From the NCBI GenBank assembly GCA_947311845.1, contig CAMZMU010000111.1, positions 26,419,638 to 26,483,637 of the forward strand: a stretch of 64,000 bases of DNA, in the 5' to 3' direction. The notes under the pieces were generated by a model that was not told the DNA's origin, did no database searches, and saw only the letters and a list, made by a program, of their open reading frames with translations. The translations under genes were made by a program, and so were the position numbers. Shown here one piece after another: positions 1 through 11,690 of this stretch. Position 1 is the first letter of the stretch; each line of letters opens with the position of its first letter. This DNA comes from Poa pratensis (Eukaryota > Streptophyta > Magnoliopsida > Poales > Poaceae).

Positions 1-362
1 TCGAGGCAGATAATGAGACAGCTCGGCAAGACTCGGTGGACACATTAGAAGAAGTCAGAGACTTGGCAGCCTCAAGGTCAGCGGTGTATCAGCAAGGTTT
101 GCGACGCTATCATGCCAGACGCATCAAAACCCGCACCTTTCAAGAAGGCGACCTAGTACTGTGACTCAAGCAAAACCATAAGGGCATGCATAAGCTATCA
201 TCTCCATGGGAAGGACCTTACATCATCAGCAAGAAGCTAAACAATGGCTCATACTATTTGCTGGACGCAAGGGAAGAAAGAAGCAATCGCCACGGTTTTG
301 AAGATCGTTTGGAAGCGCCTCGCCCTTGGAATGTCGCACATCTGCGACCTTACTATACATAA
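1..362 (+). pseudogene. Ty3/gypsy integrase C-terminal tail (truncated by window edge)
   Basis: The frame beginning at base 3 runs to a TAA at 360-362 and reads as the C-terminal end of a plant Ty3/gypsy polyprotein. It has a helical stretch with YHARR followed by the GDLVL motif and the KGMHKLSSPWEGPY block that closes plant gypsy integrases, where the chromatin-side tail of the enzyme lies. One in-frame TGA (162-164) interrupts GDLVL exactly where the family has arginine, so a CGA to TGA change is the simple explanation. The rest of gag-pol lies left of the window. The long repeat-bearing 3' UTR that follows suggests the Tat group; that placement is inference. No other function is plausible for this block. 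Confidence 0.85.
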
Positions 363-365
363 GAA

Positions 366-1361
366 GAGGCTAATCAGAGCCAAGCATCACCTTTTCCAGC
401 TTTTTAGCTGAGTATCATCACAGCCAATCAGGGCTAGAGCTTCAACTCAGGTCGCCACCTAGGCGCGACCTATGCAACACCTGATCGCCACCTAGGCGCG
501 ATCAGCACTTGTATCAGAAATCGGCCGCCACCCAGGCGCGGCCGTAACTTTGTATCACCTCTGGTCGCCACCCAGGCGCGACCGACCCTATATAACATTT
601 CTGGTTGCCACCTAGGCGCAACCGACCCAAGTATCATCTCAGGTCGCCACCGAGGCGCGACCGACCCCATGTCTCACCATGGATTGCCCCCTATGTGCGA
701 TCCAACCCTATGATTAACACGGTTGCCAACGAGGCGCGACCTTATGTGTTTTCATAGCCCAAGCTTATCATAGCTTAGCCTATCATGGCTTTAGCCAATT
801 TATTGGCAACCTTAAGTTGGATTGCTACTCGCATTATGTGTCCAAAGTACTGGGGTGCGGTGTCAATCAAAGTGCAATAGTCTATCATGGCTGCCAAGTG
901 ACCCTGAACACGCATGTTTACCTGGGAAATACTGAGTCACGCGGGTGCCCACTTACAGGAATCAGATGACCTAACGAGAGGTCGATGTACTGCTTCAGTA
1001 CGGCAACACCAATTGCAATTATTTGTATCTTAACAATTGTTTTATTCATGATATCAAGATACAGGTGACGACCTTCAAAGCCTTCTGAGAAGAATTAAGG
1101 TGACTATCAAGTTACGTCCTCTCAATCCTTGGGGGCTACATTATATTGCTATCAAAAATTTGAAGATGGGTCGTCATCAGAGTTTTGAAGCTATCAGGCT
1201 GTTCAAACAAAGAAGCTCACGAAGCCAGATGATCTTCCAGGTGCGAATCAAGGTCAATTCAGCATAATCATAAGTCGCAAAGAAGAAAAGTGCGGCCTAA
1301 ACGTTCAAAGATCAAGAATGACAAGATATCACATGAAGTTCAGGCCACACTTGGGGGCTAA
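366..1361 (+). other. Gypsy 3' untranslated region with polypurine tract
   Basis: This stretch joins the integrase stop to the LTR. It holds the palindromic tandem units at about 449-741 and a block at about 840-945 that recurs near 3770-3870 and 3915-3990. It ends in the purine-rich TTGGGGGCTAA just before the LTR, which fits a polypurine tract. No ORF of note. The first 150 bases match 3426-3575 almost base for base. Confidence 0.65.
449..741 (+). repeat. Tandem ~40-bp palindromic units in gypsy 3' UTR
   Basis: Eight units start near 450, 483, 523, 564, 603, 642, 682 and 720. Each is built on GGTCGCCACC(C/T)AGGCGCGACC, so each unit is itself a short palindrome (GGTCGC against GCGACC). Four more units occur at about 3516-3680. 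Tandem repeats in the 3' UTR are typical of Tat-type gypsy elements. The ORF on the opposite strand here is a product of the repeat. Confidence 0.8.
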
Positions 1362-1866
1362 TGTCGGGGGAATAGTTAACCCGCGACTTATTTGAATTCA
1401 GCAACAGCGACTTAAGGCCGCGTATTATTATTGGGCCACAAGAAAGATGGGCCAATCTCGCGTCACGACTCAAAAAAGGAAAGCTCCAGAAGGTCGGTGC
1501 AAACTTGCCTTGGAAGACAAGAATACAATCAGGCTTCGTGTAGAACTCTTGTAACCTGACGAGCCTCTGTGTATATAAAGAGTACTCGCATGACTTAGAA
1601 CGGGTCGAGCTATCAAGCCCCTAAAACCCTAGCATATACGGCGAGTTCCACATTGGATCGCCTCCATTGTAACACCTCTGTTATCATATCAATACCAATC
1701 TAGGGTAGGCAGGAAGTAGGTCTTTTACCTCACATTGAGGGGGCCGAACCTGGGTAAATCTGTGTTGATCTTCTGTTACTGTGATCCCAAGCTCGGAGAT
1801 GCTTGACTCGCGTAATCTCACACATTCGAAGTCATCTATGACACTTGACGTGACAATCTCACGACA
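1362..1866 (+). repeat. Gypsy LTR copy A (505 bp)
   Basis: It starts TGTCGGGGGAATAGTTAACC right after the polypurine tract and ends CTCACGACA. It aligns along its length with 5248-5792: shared start, shared 'AATCTAGG.TAGGCAGGA.GTAGG' block and shared end. A TATA-like TATATAAAG lies near 1571-1580. It is the 3' LTR of the element at the left edge, and possibly also the 5' LTR of what follows. Confidence 0.75.
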
Positions 1867-3425
1867 ACTATGCCGCTCAAGTTGTTTGGGCACCACTGGC
1901 AACAGCAACAAGATCAATGATTAGTCGTACAAAGTGCCCGGAGCTCAACAACAAAATCACCTCCGTACAAACATCAGTTCATGCCTACGGAACCAAAGAT
2001 CTGTGGACATAGGACATCATTATCAATGACTCAAGGAAAGCTGGGACACTCAGATTCAACATCAGCACCATCTTTGCGTGTGCGACTTCTTGCTATTGGA
2101 ATCACGACTCGCCAAGCAGTCGCCTACCTAATATGGTATTCCGAGTCCAACGCGAGTTAGAATCCAGAAATTTGCCGACTCAAAACAGCACGGGCTAGAA
2201 GCAGAAAGCGCTGATGGAAAGAAAAACTATCTATATCAGACCATGCCCTCTAGGATGGATGCAAAGCTAAAAAGTTTGCACTAGTACCGATCGAGACGCG
2301 CATGGAAAGGTGCGTGAGTCAAGAAAAAATAATCAAGGAAGGAAAACAAGATCTGGAAGTCGCTACTAGATGTTACTACGTACAAAAATAAAGGAAACCA
2401 AGAGCTAGCGTGTTGGATGGTCATCATGGGAGCAGAGCAAAAAGGACGAGCAAACTACAGAAGAGATGATCAGCTCGATTCATCGGCGTGCGACTCCAAA
2501 GACCAGCGCCCGGAGGCTCAGCGACAGCATCGTCCTCAACATGCGCCTGACCAAATTAAATTGACAAGAAGCCAAGAGTGCAGCATGTGCCAGTCAGTTA
2601 CTCAATTACCAAGTTGAATACAAATAAGCAAGTCAACTCAGGCGCCTGGACATCCTCAGCAACGCGTGCGCGGGGCTCGATATCAGCATCGTCCTCAAGC
2701 TCGTTCGTATGTATCAAGCGGAAAAAAAAAAATTCCAGCCAGCAGACGTGTTGTGATTTAAATCGCACCAAGTGAAGATCAACGTCTATGGTGCACGGAT
2801 CATACCGCAGCGTTGTCAACACCAGGAAAATAAAAATAAGATAAGTTGCCATCATGCTCAAACTTTTGCAGCCTTTTAATTTTATCAGTAAAATTAAATT
2901 TCACCTTTGAGTTTATCTCGGAGGCTGCATACCTAGGTTATTATGCCTTTTATTAATGTCTTTGCGATTTAAATTATATCATGTCGTAGAATTTAAATTC
3001 ATGTCAGTTTTTGTAGATTTAATTACATCTACTTCTCAATACATTCGTCAAATTAGAGTTCTTTATAACTCGCATTACAAAATCTAGCTATTTACAGCTT
3101 GCATTGAATATCAAGATCACCACTACATATTCAAGCATTGATATTTGGCGATTCAATTGTCATTCTATGACTTATCATTATATCAATTTATGACTGATCG
3201 TTATATAATTTCATGATTTATCATCATATCATTTTATTAATCATCATTGACTTATTGTCATATCAATTATGAGTCGCATAGCGATTTACCCCCATATCAT
3301 TGTATGAATCGCAAACAGCTCATCATTACATCAGTTTATGAGTCATTAACGAATCATTATCTTATCGATATTTGAGTTAAACAGGTGACTCCTTGTATCA
3401 CATTTACAGCTAATCAGAGCTGGTT
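1867..3425. other. Internal gypsy-like DNA without coding capacity
   Basis: Between LTR copy A and the second 3' UTR copy I see no gag, protease or reverse transcriptase motif and no ORF longer than about 90 codons. Base composition turns AT-rich after about 2860. Position and the flanking LTR/UTR copies suggest the internal part of a non-autonomous or deleted gypsy element; I could not recognise a primer binding site. Confidence 0.4.
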
Positions 3426-5247
3426 ATCATCAAAGGCTAACCAGAGCCAAGCATCACCCTTTCCAGCTTTTAGCTGAGTATCATCACAGCCACTCAGGGC
3501 TAGAGCTTCAACTCAGGTCGCCGCCTCGGCGCGACCTATGCAACACCTGATCGCCACCTAGGCGCGATCAACCCTTGTATTAGAAATCGGCCGCCACCCA
3601 GGCGCGGCCGTAACTTTGTATCACCTCTGGTCGCCACCCAGGCGCGACCGATGGATCGCCCCCTATGCGCGATCAAAGCTAATTAGAGCTCGTCATGGCT
3701 ATTGCAGCCGTTAAACGCAATAATCCTGGTTATTCTCGCCTTAAGTCAGCAGTATCTTTGCACTATGCGGCCAAAGTACTGGGGTGCGGTGTCAATCGAA
3801 GTGTGATCGCCTATCATGGCTGCCAAGCGACCCTGAACACGCATTTTTACCTGGGAAATTCTGAGCCGCGCGAAGACCTACTTAATGGTAATAGAGATAA
3901 TTCAGAAGGACTAAAGTACCCGCGTGTGGCGTCAATCGAAGTGCGATCACCTATCATGGCTGCCAAGCGACCCTGAACACACATTAGATCTGGGAAATAC
4001 TGAGTCAAGTACATGCTATCATGCATCGTACAATATGCTATCATGCATCTTACCTGTTGCTATCACGCAACAATTTGCTATCATGCAACCATTTGCTATC
4101 ATGCAAAATACAATTTGCTATCATGCAAAATCATGCAACATATCATTTGCATCATGAGACATATCATTCGCATCATGCGACATATCATTTGCTATCATGC
4201 AGATTATACTATGCTATTATGCAGGGTACCATATGCTATTATGCGGAGTACTAACTTTTTATCATAATTATTACCAGCCGCCAAGGCTAACATATTATTA
4301 TCAAGTTATTATCATTACTTCCTTGGGGGCTTTGCCTTTTGATTTAACAGGAACCTATAACTCGGCCATACGAGTTTGAAGTGGAATTTATATCATTATT
4401 ATCTTGCGGCAACAATATTTGTCAATCTGTTGCAGGATCAAATTGCAACGATATGCCATCAAGCAGGATAATGAAATCATGCCTACTTAATGCCTGGGGG
4501 CTAGGACAATTAATTTTTTTTCCAAGCTTGTGATATTTTTGAGTCCCGAGCAGCATGCTCAAGCATGCAACCCGGCCCTCGGGGGCTACACATCCACCAT
4601 ATCTGGCGGTCTTTTTTATACTCATATACCATGTTTATATGCAGATTTCATTTTTTGCAACACATGAGAATATATATATCATTTTGCGAGTCAAATTAGC
4701 GACTCGAAAATCTTTAAATACAGGTTGTGGCTATATGTCCTTGAGCCGCCATGTTTCAACATGCGTTCAGATGGCTCGTCATGATAACATGACAGATTAT
4801 TATTCTAATGATTGACCAACTTATTTATGCTTATGGTCTTTTATGCTTCGATGTCTATGACTCAGCACCATATACACATTTGGCTGATATATCTTAATGC
4901 TCATAAGTTATTATTCTTATGATTTCAGCTCAGTCTTACACCCAACAGGAAAAGGTGGTTTTCACCAAGTGCTTCGCAGAATACTCACCGCGATTCTGCA
5001 GTTTCAATGCAACCAAGACAGAAGTGCTCAATTGCCAACATAGTGGCTAAGTAAGCCGCAAAAATAGCGACTCATCGCATCTACATTAGCGGCTCAATAA
5101 GCCGCTACGCTCGCGACTCATCATCAGCGAGTCGCCAAGTGCAACATCGACAAGTCGGCAAGAACTACATACGCAAGCTCGCAAGATCATCATCAAGACA
5201 AAATCTTCCGCCTGTTTCTACGAATCACCCGGAAGCTTGGGGGCTAA
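3426..5247 (+). other. Second copy of gypsy 3' UTR, expanded
   Basis: It begins with the same sequence as 371 onward (AGAGCCAAGCATCACC, then AGGGCTAGAGCTTCAACTC) and carries the same palindromic units. It then repeats a block near 3770 and 3915 and includes a TATCATGCA-type minisatellite. It ends in CTTGGGGGCTAA directly before the second LTR. No coding capacity seen. Confidence 0.65.
4009..4250 (+). repeat. Minisatellite based on (T)TTGCTATCATGCA
   Basis: About ten to twelve imperfect units of roughly 18-22 bp built around TTGCTATCATGCA are arranged head to tail. Because the units have no stop in several frames they create overlapping ORFs rich in Cys-Tyr-His-Ala, which I treat as artefacts. 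The array lies inside the gypsy 3' UTR copy. Confidence 0.75.
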
Positions 5248-5792
5248 TGTCAGGGGAATAATTATCCCGCGACTTATTCAAGCAAAGCGCGACTTATTCA
5301 CAGTCGCACCACTATTGGGCTTGCACAAATATGGGCCGACTCAAGATCATGAAGAAGGATCCAGAAGCTAGAAGATAACTTGACTTGGAAGACAAGACAT
5401 ATGATTAGTCTCCAAGTAGGACTCCGGCTCATACTTTCCTTGGGAGAGAAATTTCATTGTAACCTTGCGAGCCATCGTCTTTATAAGGTGGACTCCAAGG
5501 ACCTAGAAACCCAAGCAATCCAAGCCCTAAACCCTAGAACATACGGCGACTCGACACCACGATCGCCGGCGACTCAATACCTCAATCGCCAACCCCTTGT
5601 AACACCATATTCATATCAATATCAATCTAGGATAGGCAGGACGTAGGTCTTTACCTCACATTGAGGGGCCGAACCTGGGTAAAAAACATTGTCTTCTCGT
5701 GCCCTGCGATCTTTAGCTCGGAGACGCTCGATCGCTTAATCCCCAACTCTACGAAGTCATCTCCATGACATCTGCGTGACAATCCCACGACA
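5248..5792 (+). repeat. Gypsy LTR copy B (545 bp)
   Basis: It starts TGTCAGGGGAATAATTATCC and ends CCCACGACA, and is homologous to 1362-1866 but clearly diverged, with many substitutions and indels. A TATAAGG box lies near 5481. The divergence implies the two LTRs are not a freshly made pair. Confidence 0.75.
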
Positions 5793-7036
5793 CCCACTCC
5801 CTCGGAGCGGGTTCCGTTTATTTCGAGTGAGCCGAAAATTGTGTAAAGGAGAAAAACATTCGCTCAAATCACACAGCTCAAAGAACTCTTTTAAGCAAAA
5901 GATTCTGTGTTAAGCCAGAAAACTTGGCCAAATCGCAAATCCCTTTCGGGTGGAATCAACGGTGGGCTCGATTCAAACATCAACTCTGAGAGCGAAAATC
6001 TCAACTCATTCGAAAAAGACCCCGGAGGGAGGGAGCAACTCCCAGTTACATTTCCTATATCGGGTTTAGGGTAGACCATCTCACTCAATGGCTTGGCGGC
6101 TCCCGCTCAAGCACGTGAGACAGTCGGGCCCCTCCCAGCTATAGTTGTCCAACCAATGGGTGACGCGACTCTCTGGCCGGGTCTTGGTTGTACGGCATAA
6201 CGAATTACGTAGGGGGCGCCCTACCACACCTTGCGGCCGATATGGGTGGCTCCATCCTTGCTTTTTTCCGGTACGGCGAATTATACAGAGGCCGCTTTGA
6301 GACACCTCGCAACCGACAAGGATGGACCTTTTTGACCGCGCTTGGAGAAATACTGTTGCCCGGGAATGGTGCGTCTGACCTCGGCGGGAGATGTCTCCAG
6401 GCCAAGTAGCAAACTGAACGTTCCAAGCGCCCAATCTCACAAAAAGGGACTGTCACTTAGTCCTTCCCCAATAGAATATCTAGATTATCCAGAATATCCA
6501 TGACTTGATCCCGGGGAATCACATCACCTCCCGGGTCCAGAAATCCAAAATAACATCCCTATTAACCAGAATATCCATAATTTGATGCCGGGGAATCACA
6601 CTGCCTCCCGGGTCCATAAATCCAAAATAATATCCACATTATTAGATAGCTGGGGATTATGGGGGTCCCCCAGATCCTTCTTTCTGGATGACTTCCTCAA
6701 CAATATCCCAAATCTCGGCCACTGAACGAGATAGTCGAGCCCGGAGCCTTCGACGGAGCCGGACGTGTCGAACATTACCTTCAAAGATGGACAACAAGGT
6801 GTCCCCTCGGAGGTGCTGTAGCCGATGAGCCACCCGACGGAGTCATGATAAGAATGCCGGTAAGGACTCCTGTCGTCTTTGGATGGACTTGATCAAATCA
6901 TTAAGTGTAGCCGGGGGCTGACGATACTGGGCATGCCGCGGAGATTCCGAACGGGGCGGAAACTCTCCGGCTGCACCTCCCTGTTGAATAGCCCCCATTA
7001 TGTGCTGAAATGTCCACCCAGCCTGAGAGGCTGCTG

Positions 7037-7399
7037 CTATGACGGCTGGGTGGATTTCTCCGAAGGCGGCGGACCATGCATCCCATCCTTCCGGTTGATC
7101 ATGACAGGGGAGAACGCATAACCCACGGAAACCTCCGTTACCCCTCCTCCAGTATCAGGATCTGGATGAAAAGGCTGCCCTCCTAACATGGGCATTCCCT
7201 GAAAGGTTAGTTCACCAGCAGTCGTACCTCTGGTGTCGTCAGCGTGGCTCCACCCTTCGACGGCCCTCCTGCCACCGGAGCTGCTGGCGCCGCGCTCCTC
7301 GGAATGTCGGCTTGCCACCCCACGCCGAGAGTGTGGAGCTCCTTCGCGGCTGGCATTCCACCGCGCCAGCGCCTCGTCTTCAAGCGTCCCATCCGCCAT
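7037..7399 (-). pseudogene. Gag-like N-terminus of gypsy element (uncertain)
   Basis: An ATG at 7399-7397 opens a frame beginning MADGTLEDEALARWNASREG that stays open to 7037. A second overlapping frame (7207-7551) reads AAKELHTLGVGWQADIPRS and could be the true one, so a frameshift near 7380 is likely. Beyond 7037 a further frame (about 7035-6860) reads like low-complexity gag. I cannot see a CCHC knuckle. Its place just inside an LTR supports gag; the sequence alone does not prove it. Confidence 0.3.
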
Positions 7400-7479
7400 G
7401 ATGAAGAGCTCGCACCGCGCGGACACCAGGGAGAGAGCGATCCCTCCCCTTTAGTTGTTCGGTAGCTTAGGGGGCGGTG

Positions 7480-8074
7480 ACCTCTTCGGCGGGAGATGCC
7501 GAACAAGTGCAGATCAACCTCGCCGACACAACACACACCACAACAACACACAGATTTTACCTAGGTTCAGGCCATCCGAGATGGATGTAATACCCTACGT
7601 CCTGCTTGTCTGATCTTTGATTAGGTGTAGAGGATTACAAAGGGTAGTGCTCTTCCCGCTACTCTGACTACCCGACCACCGGTTTCCCTCTTCTCCGCCT
7701 CCTTCGGCTTAGTGTTTCCTCTACCACCTAACCTCAAAGCCCACAATTTTCCAACCCCCTTTCCTCATGAGCCGAGTCCCCTTTTATAGCACAAGGGGCT
7801 CACACGCAGCCAACGGACGATCGTGCCACCTATCCGACTCCTCCGACAGATGGCGCAACTCCTCTGTCACAACGACAACGCCTTGCCACCTTGCTATCCA
7901 TGCGTCGGCCTCCTCCTGAAGCCGGGGTGTGACTCACCGCTTCCTCCTCCGGGGCGACGACTTGCACGCTGTCGGGTCTCTGCCGGGTCGTCCTCCCGGG
8001 AGGATGGTCATCTTTGGTCCCGGGGTGGCTACGCGGCGCCAAGTCTGGTACCCCCGGTTGGCGGGGTGCTGACA
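7480..8074 (-). repeat. Probable gypsy 5' LTR
   Basis: The outer end TGTCAGCACCCCG at 8074 is a plausible LTR start on the minus strand. TATAAAAGGGG at about 7778-7788 (minus strand) is a good TATA box. The inner limit is approximate because no partner LTR is present in the window. Confidence 0.4.
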
Positions 8075-8596
8075 GTCTCCATCCCGTTGTCCTTGGTGCT
8101 TCCAAGATCAGGCTCCACGCAATCCCCGTGACGCAAACCCAATGATGTGGCATGACACACAACCCGCACCGAGTCCTCCTCTTCACCTCATTCGTCACGC
8201 CATTGTACGTCCCGAGCAGATGCGGCGGGTGTAGTCCTTTGCCATGCACAAGCGCCTCCTCGGTGACCCACTCCATTCGCATCTAATACCAAGCTACTCA
8301 TTAAACATCACCACTTAAGGTGCATCTTACCCCAGGTGTGGTTTGGTAACTAATGACAATGCTTATGGATTAATGTTTGCATCGAGTTATACATGAAGGG
8401 TTTGTCCATAGGAAATTCTTGGAGTCCATGTGTTGGATTCAAGGTTGGATGCCATGAAGATCACGATAATGATATGCATTGAGTCTTTGGCATCAAAATC
8501 GTTGATTAGAATTGATATATCTGATATGATCAAGAAGAAAATCAAGTGGTGACCAAGGTGTTATTGTAGGAGTTATCCTAAAAGGTCATGATAGTA
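8075..8596. other. No recognisable gene
   Basis: 8075-8290 is moderately GC-rich and 8290-8596 is ordinary mixed-composition DNA. I see no motif, repeat or ORF I can support here. Confidence 0.5.
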
Positions 8597-8908
8597 CTAA
8601 ACATATAACAAGTATGTCTTAAAAAATAAGATAGTGCTATCACCGTGGAGTGGACGGTGTAGACCTTGTTCCTTGAGTATTAGCATGTCTAGCACCATGA
8701 CAAGCCGCAATGGCACGACGTCGGAGGCGACCCAGACGACATCGTTCTTCTCCTTCTCCTTGTCGTGCCGGACAGCGAGGATGAGGACAAGGGCGATGGA
8801 TACGAGTGACACAAACAAGACGGTTGCGTCGAAGTAGAAGAAGGCGGTGCAACAACGGTAGTGGTTGTCGTGGATGCCGATTGCAGCTTCAGAGAAAGAA
8901 AGGAACAA
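8597..8908 (-). pseudogene. PGG-domain fragment (ankyrin-family C-terminus)
   Basis: The minus-strand frame contains YRCCTAFFYFDATVLFVSLV, which matches the start of the first membrane segment of plant PGG domains, where 'FFYCNATAFVASL' is typical. A charged loop (HDKEKEKND) and PLRLVMVLDMLIL, resembling the second membrane segment, follow. The PGG tripeptide itself and all ankyrin repeats are missing, and the frame drifts away after the second helix. It is a short fragment, not a working gene. Full-length relatives are membrane proteins with N-terminal ankyrin repeats. A second, better preserved PGG fragment lies at 36219-36797 on the same strand. Confidence 0.6.
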
Positions 8909-8919
8909 TGTAATCGCAA

Positions 8920-10130
8920 TGTTTTCCAGAAAAAACAGTGTAACTACAAAATATTTGTATTAAAACTAGAAATATATAACTTCTTTTGTAGGTTTATTAC
9001 AATACATATTGTAGAGATTTATTCAGTTTTTATACACGTAGCAAAATTAATACCTTTTTTATTTTTTAAACAATACATATTTTTATCAACATTATCAAAA
9101 TATATAATATTTTTTACTCTGTTATAACTTATTCTATCAATATATGATTAACACTAATCTATGTCCCAATTACACTTAGCACAATTAATTACATTTTGTA
9201 GTTATTTATAACTCATTGCAGGCAAACGGGGCCATAAATAGACTATTTTCTTTTTACACTTAGCAAAATCAACCACATTATCTATTTTTGTATCCCACTT
9301 CATCAAATTCAACTATCATAACTCGTATAATTTTCTACTACAAGCGGAATTAGCCATGTAACATTTTTTTCTGAATATTAAGGTAAGATGTTTCTATTAT
9401 GCAATTTACTTAAAGTCTACCAATGCAGATTTGATTCCTCATTTTGAATCACATTTTGCAAAGATAGTTATATTGGTTATAAATTTGTATCGATGCATTG
9501 CCATTTAATAAATCTTTATTAATGGATCCAATTGGACGCGAGAACAAGGGGAAAATGTATGTCTCCACATATTAGTTTATGCCAATTAGACTATGGTTCA
9601 TATATTGTGTGTGGTAGTGATCAGTTATGTATTCTTAAATATCCTAGTAGAGGGATATGTTCTATATATACTCTTAACACACATCTTGATACAGAGTAGA
9701 AGTTTGTGGATTATATAATTTTCTAGCGTAGGTGTAAGAAAAAAGCTATATCTAGATATCACTTTATGTGTTCTTCAAATAGTTACCATTCCTTGTTTAC
9801 TTCTTATGATAAAAAATGTCGTGGTACTATGTAGTATTCATTATGCGCTCTTTTAGCTAATATGAATACCGAGTTAGTCTTATCAGCAAGCTCTTTTTTA
9901 TGATAACAGGCGCTCTGATCTTTATGATAACGGGCGTTGTGATCTTCTTGAGTTTCTACTGTACATATCAGCATGCTCTGTCCGCACACTCAAGTTCTGA
10001 TATAGTGTATAGTACTGTATTCATTATGCGTTCATGTTTGGTCTGTCTACATCTAGATCTAGTGTCGTCAGGTTAGCGGTAGCAAGTTCGCTACTTCTAG
10101 GAAGAGCGAGAAAGTTTTTTTTAAATACGG
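8920..10130. other. AT-rich intergenic DNA
   Basis: Strongly AT-rich with long A/T runs and no coding motif on either strand. Nothing identifiable. Confidence 0.5.
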
Positions 10131-10136
10131 ACCAAG

Positions 10137-10445
10137 TTTTTTTTTTAACTGAAACCGGGAAAAAGACTTGCCCCATTCTATTAATTAAGAAGAGTGTAGC
10201 AGCAAAATAAAATTATTACAACCGGACTACTCTCCCGGCATGATTTCACTTAACTTTTTCGCACCCGCGACTATCTAAAGTTTTGTCTCACTCTTAATGA
10301 TGTCAAAGATTACAAAAGAAGGCGTTAGCTTGTGGCGGAATACCCGGGCATTCCTCTCATTCCAACTGTTCCAACATATGAGTAAGGTAAGAGATGACGT
10401 CGCTTTTCTATAGTGGGTAGCCGGGCCGGTCACTAAGCGTCACCA
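10137..10445 (-). mobile_element. 5'-truncated LINE, 3' end only
   Basis: A T10 tract at 10137-10146 is the poly(A) tail of a minus-strand LINE. The coding part (about 10404-10227) reads CWNSWNERNARVFRHK, then IFDIIKSETKL, then AKKLSEIMPGE before a stop at 10229-10227. This is the standard C-terminus of Triticeae L1-type ORF2. One TAG replaces the tryptophan expected after KL. Upstream ORF2 is missing, as is normal for reverse-transcription truncation. I could not fix a target duplication. Confidence 0.8.
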
Positions 10446-10499
10446 CTCTTGTAGGAACTAGTTGAATTTGGCGCGGCGGCACGCCGCACCCGTTGTACT

Positions 10500-11690
10500 T
10501 TAAAATGTTGAAATCCGTTGGAATTTGTCGTCTAAACTATGTCTAAATACTTAGTGAATTAAAATGTTTAAATATGCTTGTATTTTGCCATAAATTTTTA
10601 ATTTAACTCCATAGTTAGAGAATGCATGATATGAGGATTTATTAATTTTAACTCCATAGTTAGATAAACTTCATTTAGATTGTATCTAAATATTCACTAA
10701 ATTGGAATGTCCAAATATGTTTGCATTATGCCATAAGTAGTTAGCATATATTTTTGTGAGCATGTTGATATATTTTAGAGTATCTCCAATTTTTTTTAAC
10801 AAATTGAAATGTTCAAATATGTTTCTTTTTTTCAGTAATATTTAATTTAAGTCCATAATGTGTGGAAACACACATTTATTGAATTGAATTCCATATTTAG
10901 AGAAAGTTCATCTAGATTACATCCAAATATTTACCAAGTTGAAATGTTCAATTTAAGTCCATTATTAGAGGAAGTGCATTATGTGAGCATTTAATAAATT
11001 TAATTCCACATAATTAGAGGAAGTGCATTTGTTTTTTGTCCAAATATTCACCAATTCAAAATATTTAGACATGTTTGATGAACATTTATTGAATTGAATT
11101 CTATATTTAGGAAAAGTTCGTCTAGATTACATCCAAATATTTACCAAATTGAAATGTTCAATTTAAGTCCATAATTAGAGGAAGTGCATTATGTCAGCAT
11201 TTAATAAATTTAACTCCACATAATTAGAGGAAGTGCAGTTGTTTTTTGTCCAAATATTCACCAATTTAAAATATGTAAACATGTTTGTTTTTTGCCATAA
11301 ATAATTAGCATTTATTTTTCTGAGCATTTTGATGACTCCATATAATTAGAGTAAGTGCACTTGTTTTTTGTCCAAATATTCACCAATTCAAAATATTTAA
11401 ACATGTTTGATGCACATTTATTGAGTTGAATTCCATATTTAGGGAAAGTTCATCTAGATTACATCCAAATATTTACCAAATTGAAATGTTCAATTTAAGT
11501 CCATAATTATAAGAAGTGCATTATGTGAGCATTTAATAAATTTTACTCCACATAATTACAGGAAGTGTATTTGTTTTTTGTCTAAATATTCACCAATTCA
11601 AAATATCTAAACATGTTTGTTTTTTGCCATAAATAGTTAGCATTTATTTTTTCTGAGCATTTTGATGTATTTTTCATATTTTTCCGATGG
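10500..11690. repeat. Degenerate AT-rich tandem array (~210 bp with ~120-bp sub-unit)
   Basis: The phrase GTTC(A/G)TCTAGATTACATCC recurs near 10906, 11116 and 11448. CAAATATTCACCAATT(C/T)AAAATAT recurs near 11041, 11261, 11381 and 11593. AGAGGAAGTGCATT-type phrases fall between. Spacing alternates between about 210 and 120 bp, so the array mixes a long and a short unit. No coding capacity; family unknown. Confidence 0.7.

Larger units (their letters stand above)
5793..8074 (-). mobile_element. Gypsy-type LTR retrotransposon 5' fragment
   Basis: Read on the minus strand, the right part looks like an LTR: start TGTCAGCACCCCGCC at 8074, and an end region with a GTAGGGTATTACATCC block resembling the other gypsy LTRs here. 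It is followed by a leader and a gag-like reading frame near 7399. No second LTR, pol or target duplication could be seen, so this is probably a truncated copy. Within it, about 6479-6640 is a near-duplicate of a ~78-bp segment (AGAATATCCAT at about 6491 and 6570). The left limit is simply where the LTR of the previous element ends. Confidence 0.5.

Noticed and set aside
4009..4267. Overlapping Cys-Tyr-His-Ala-rich ORFs
   Set aside because: Created by an 18-22-bp minisatellite without stops.
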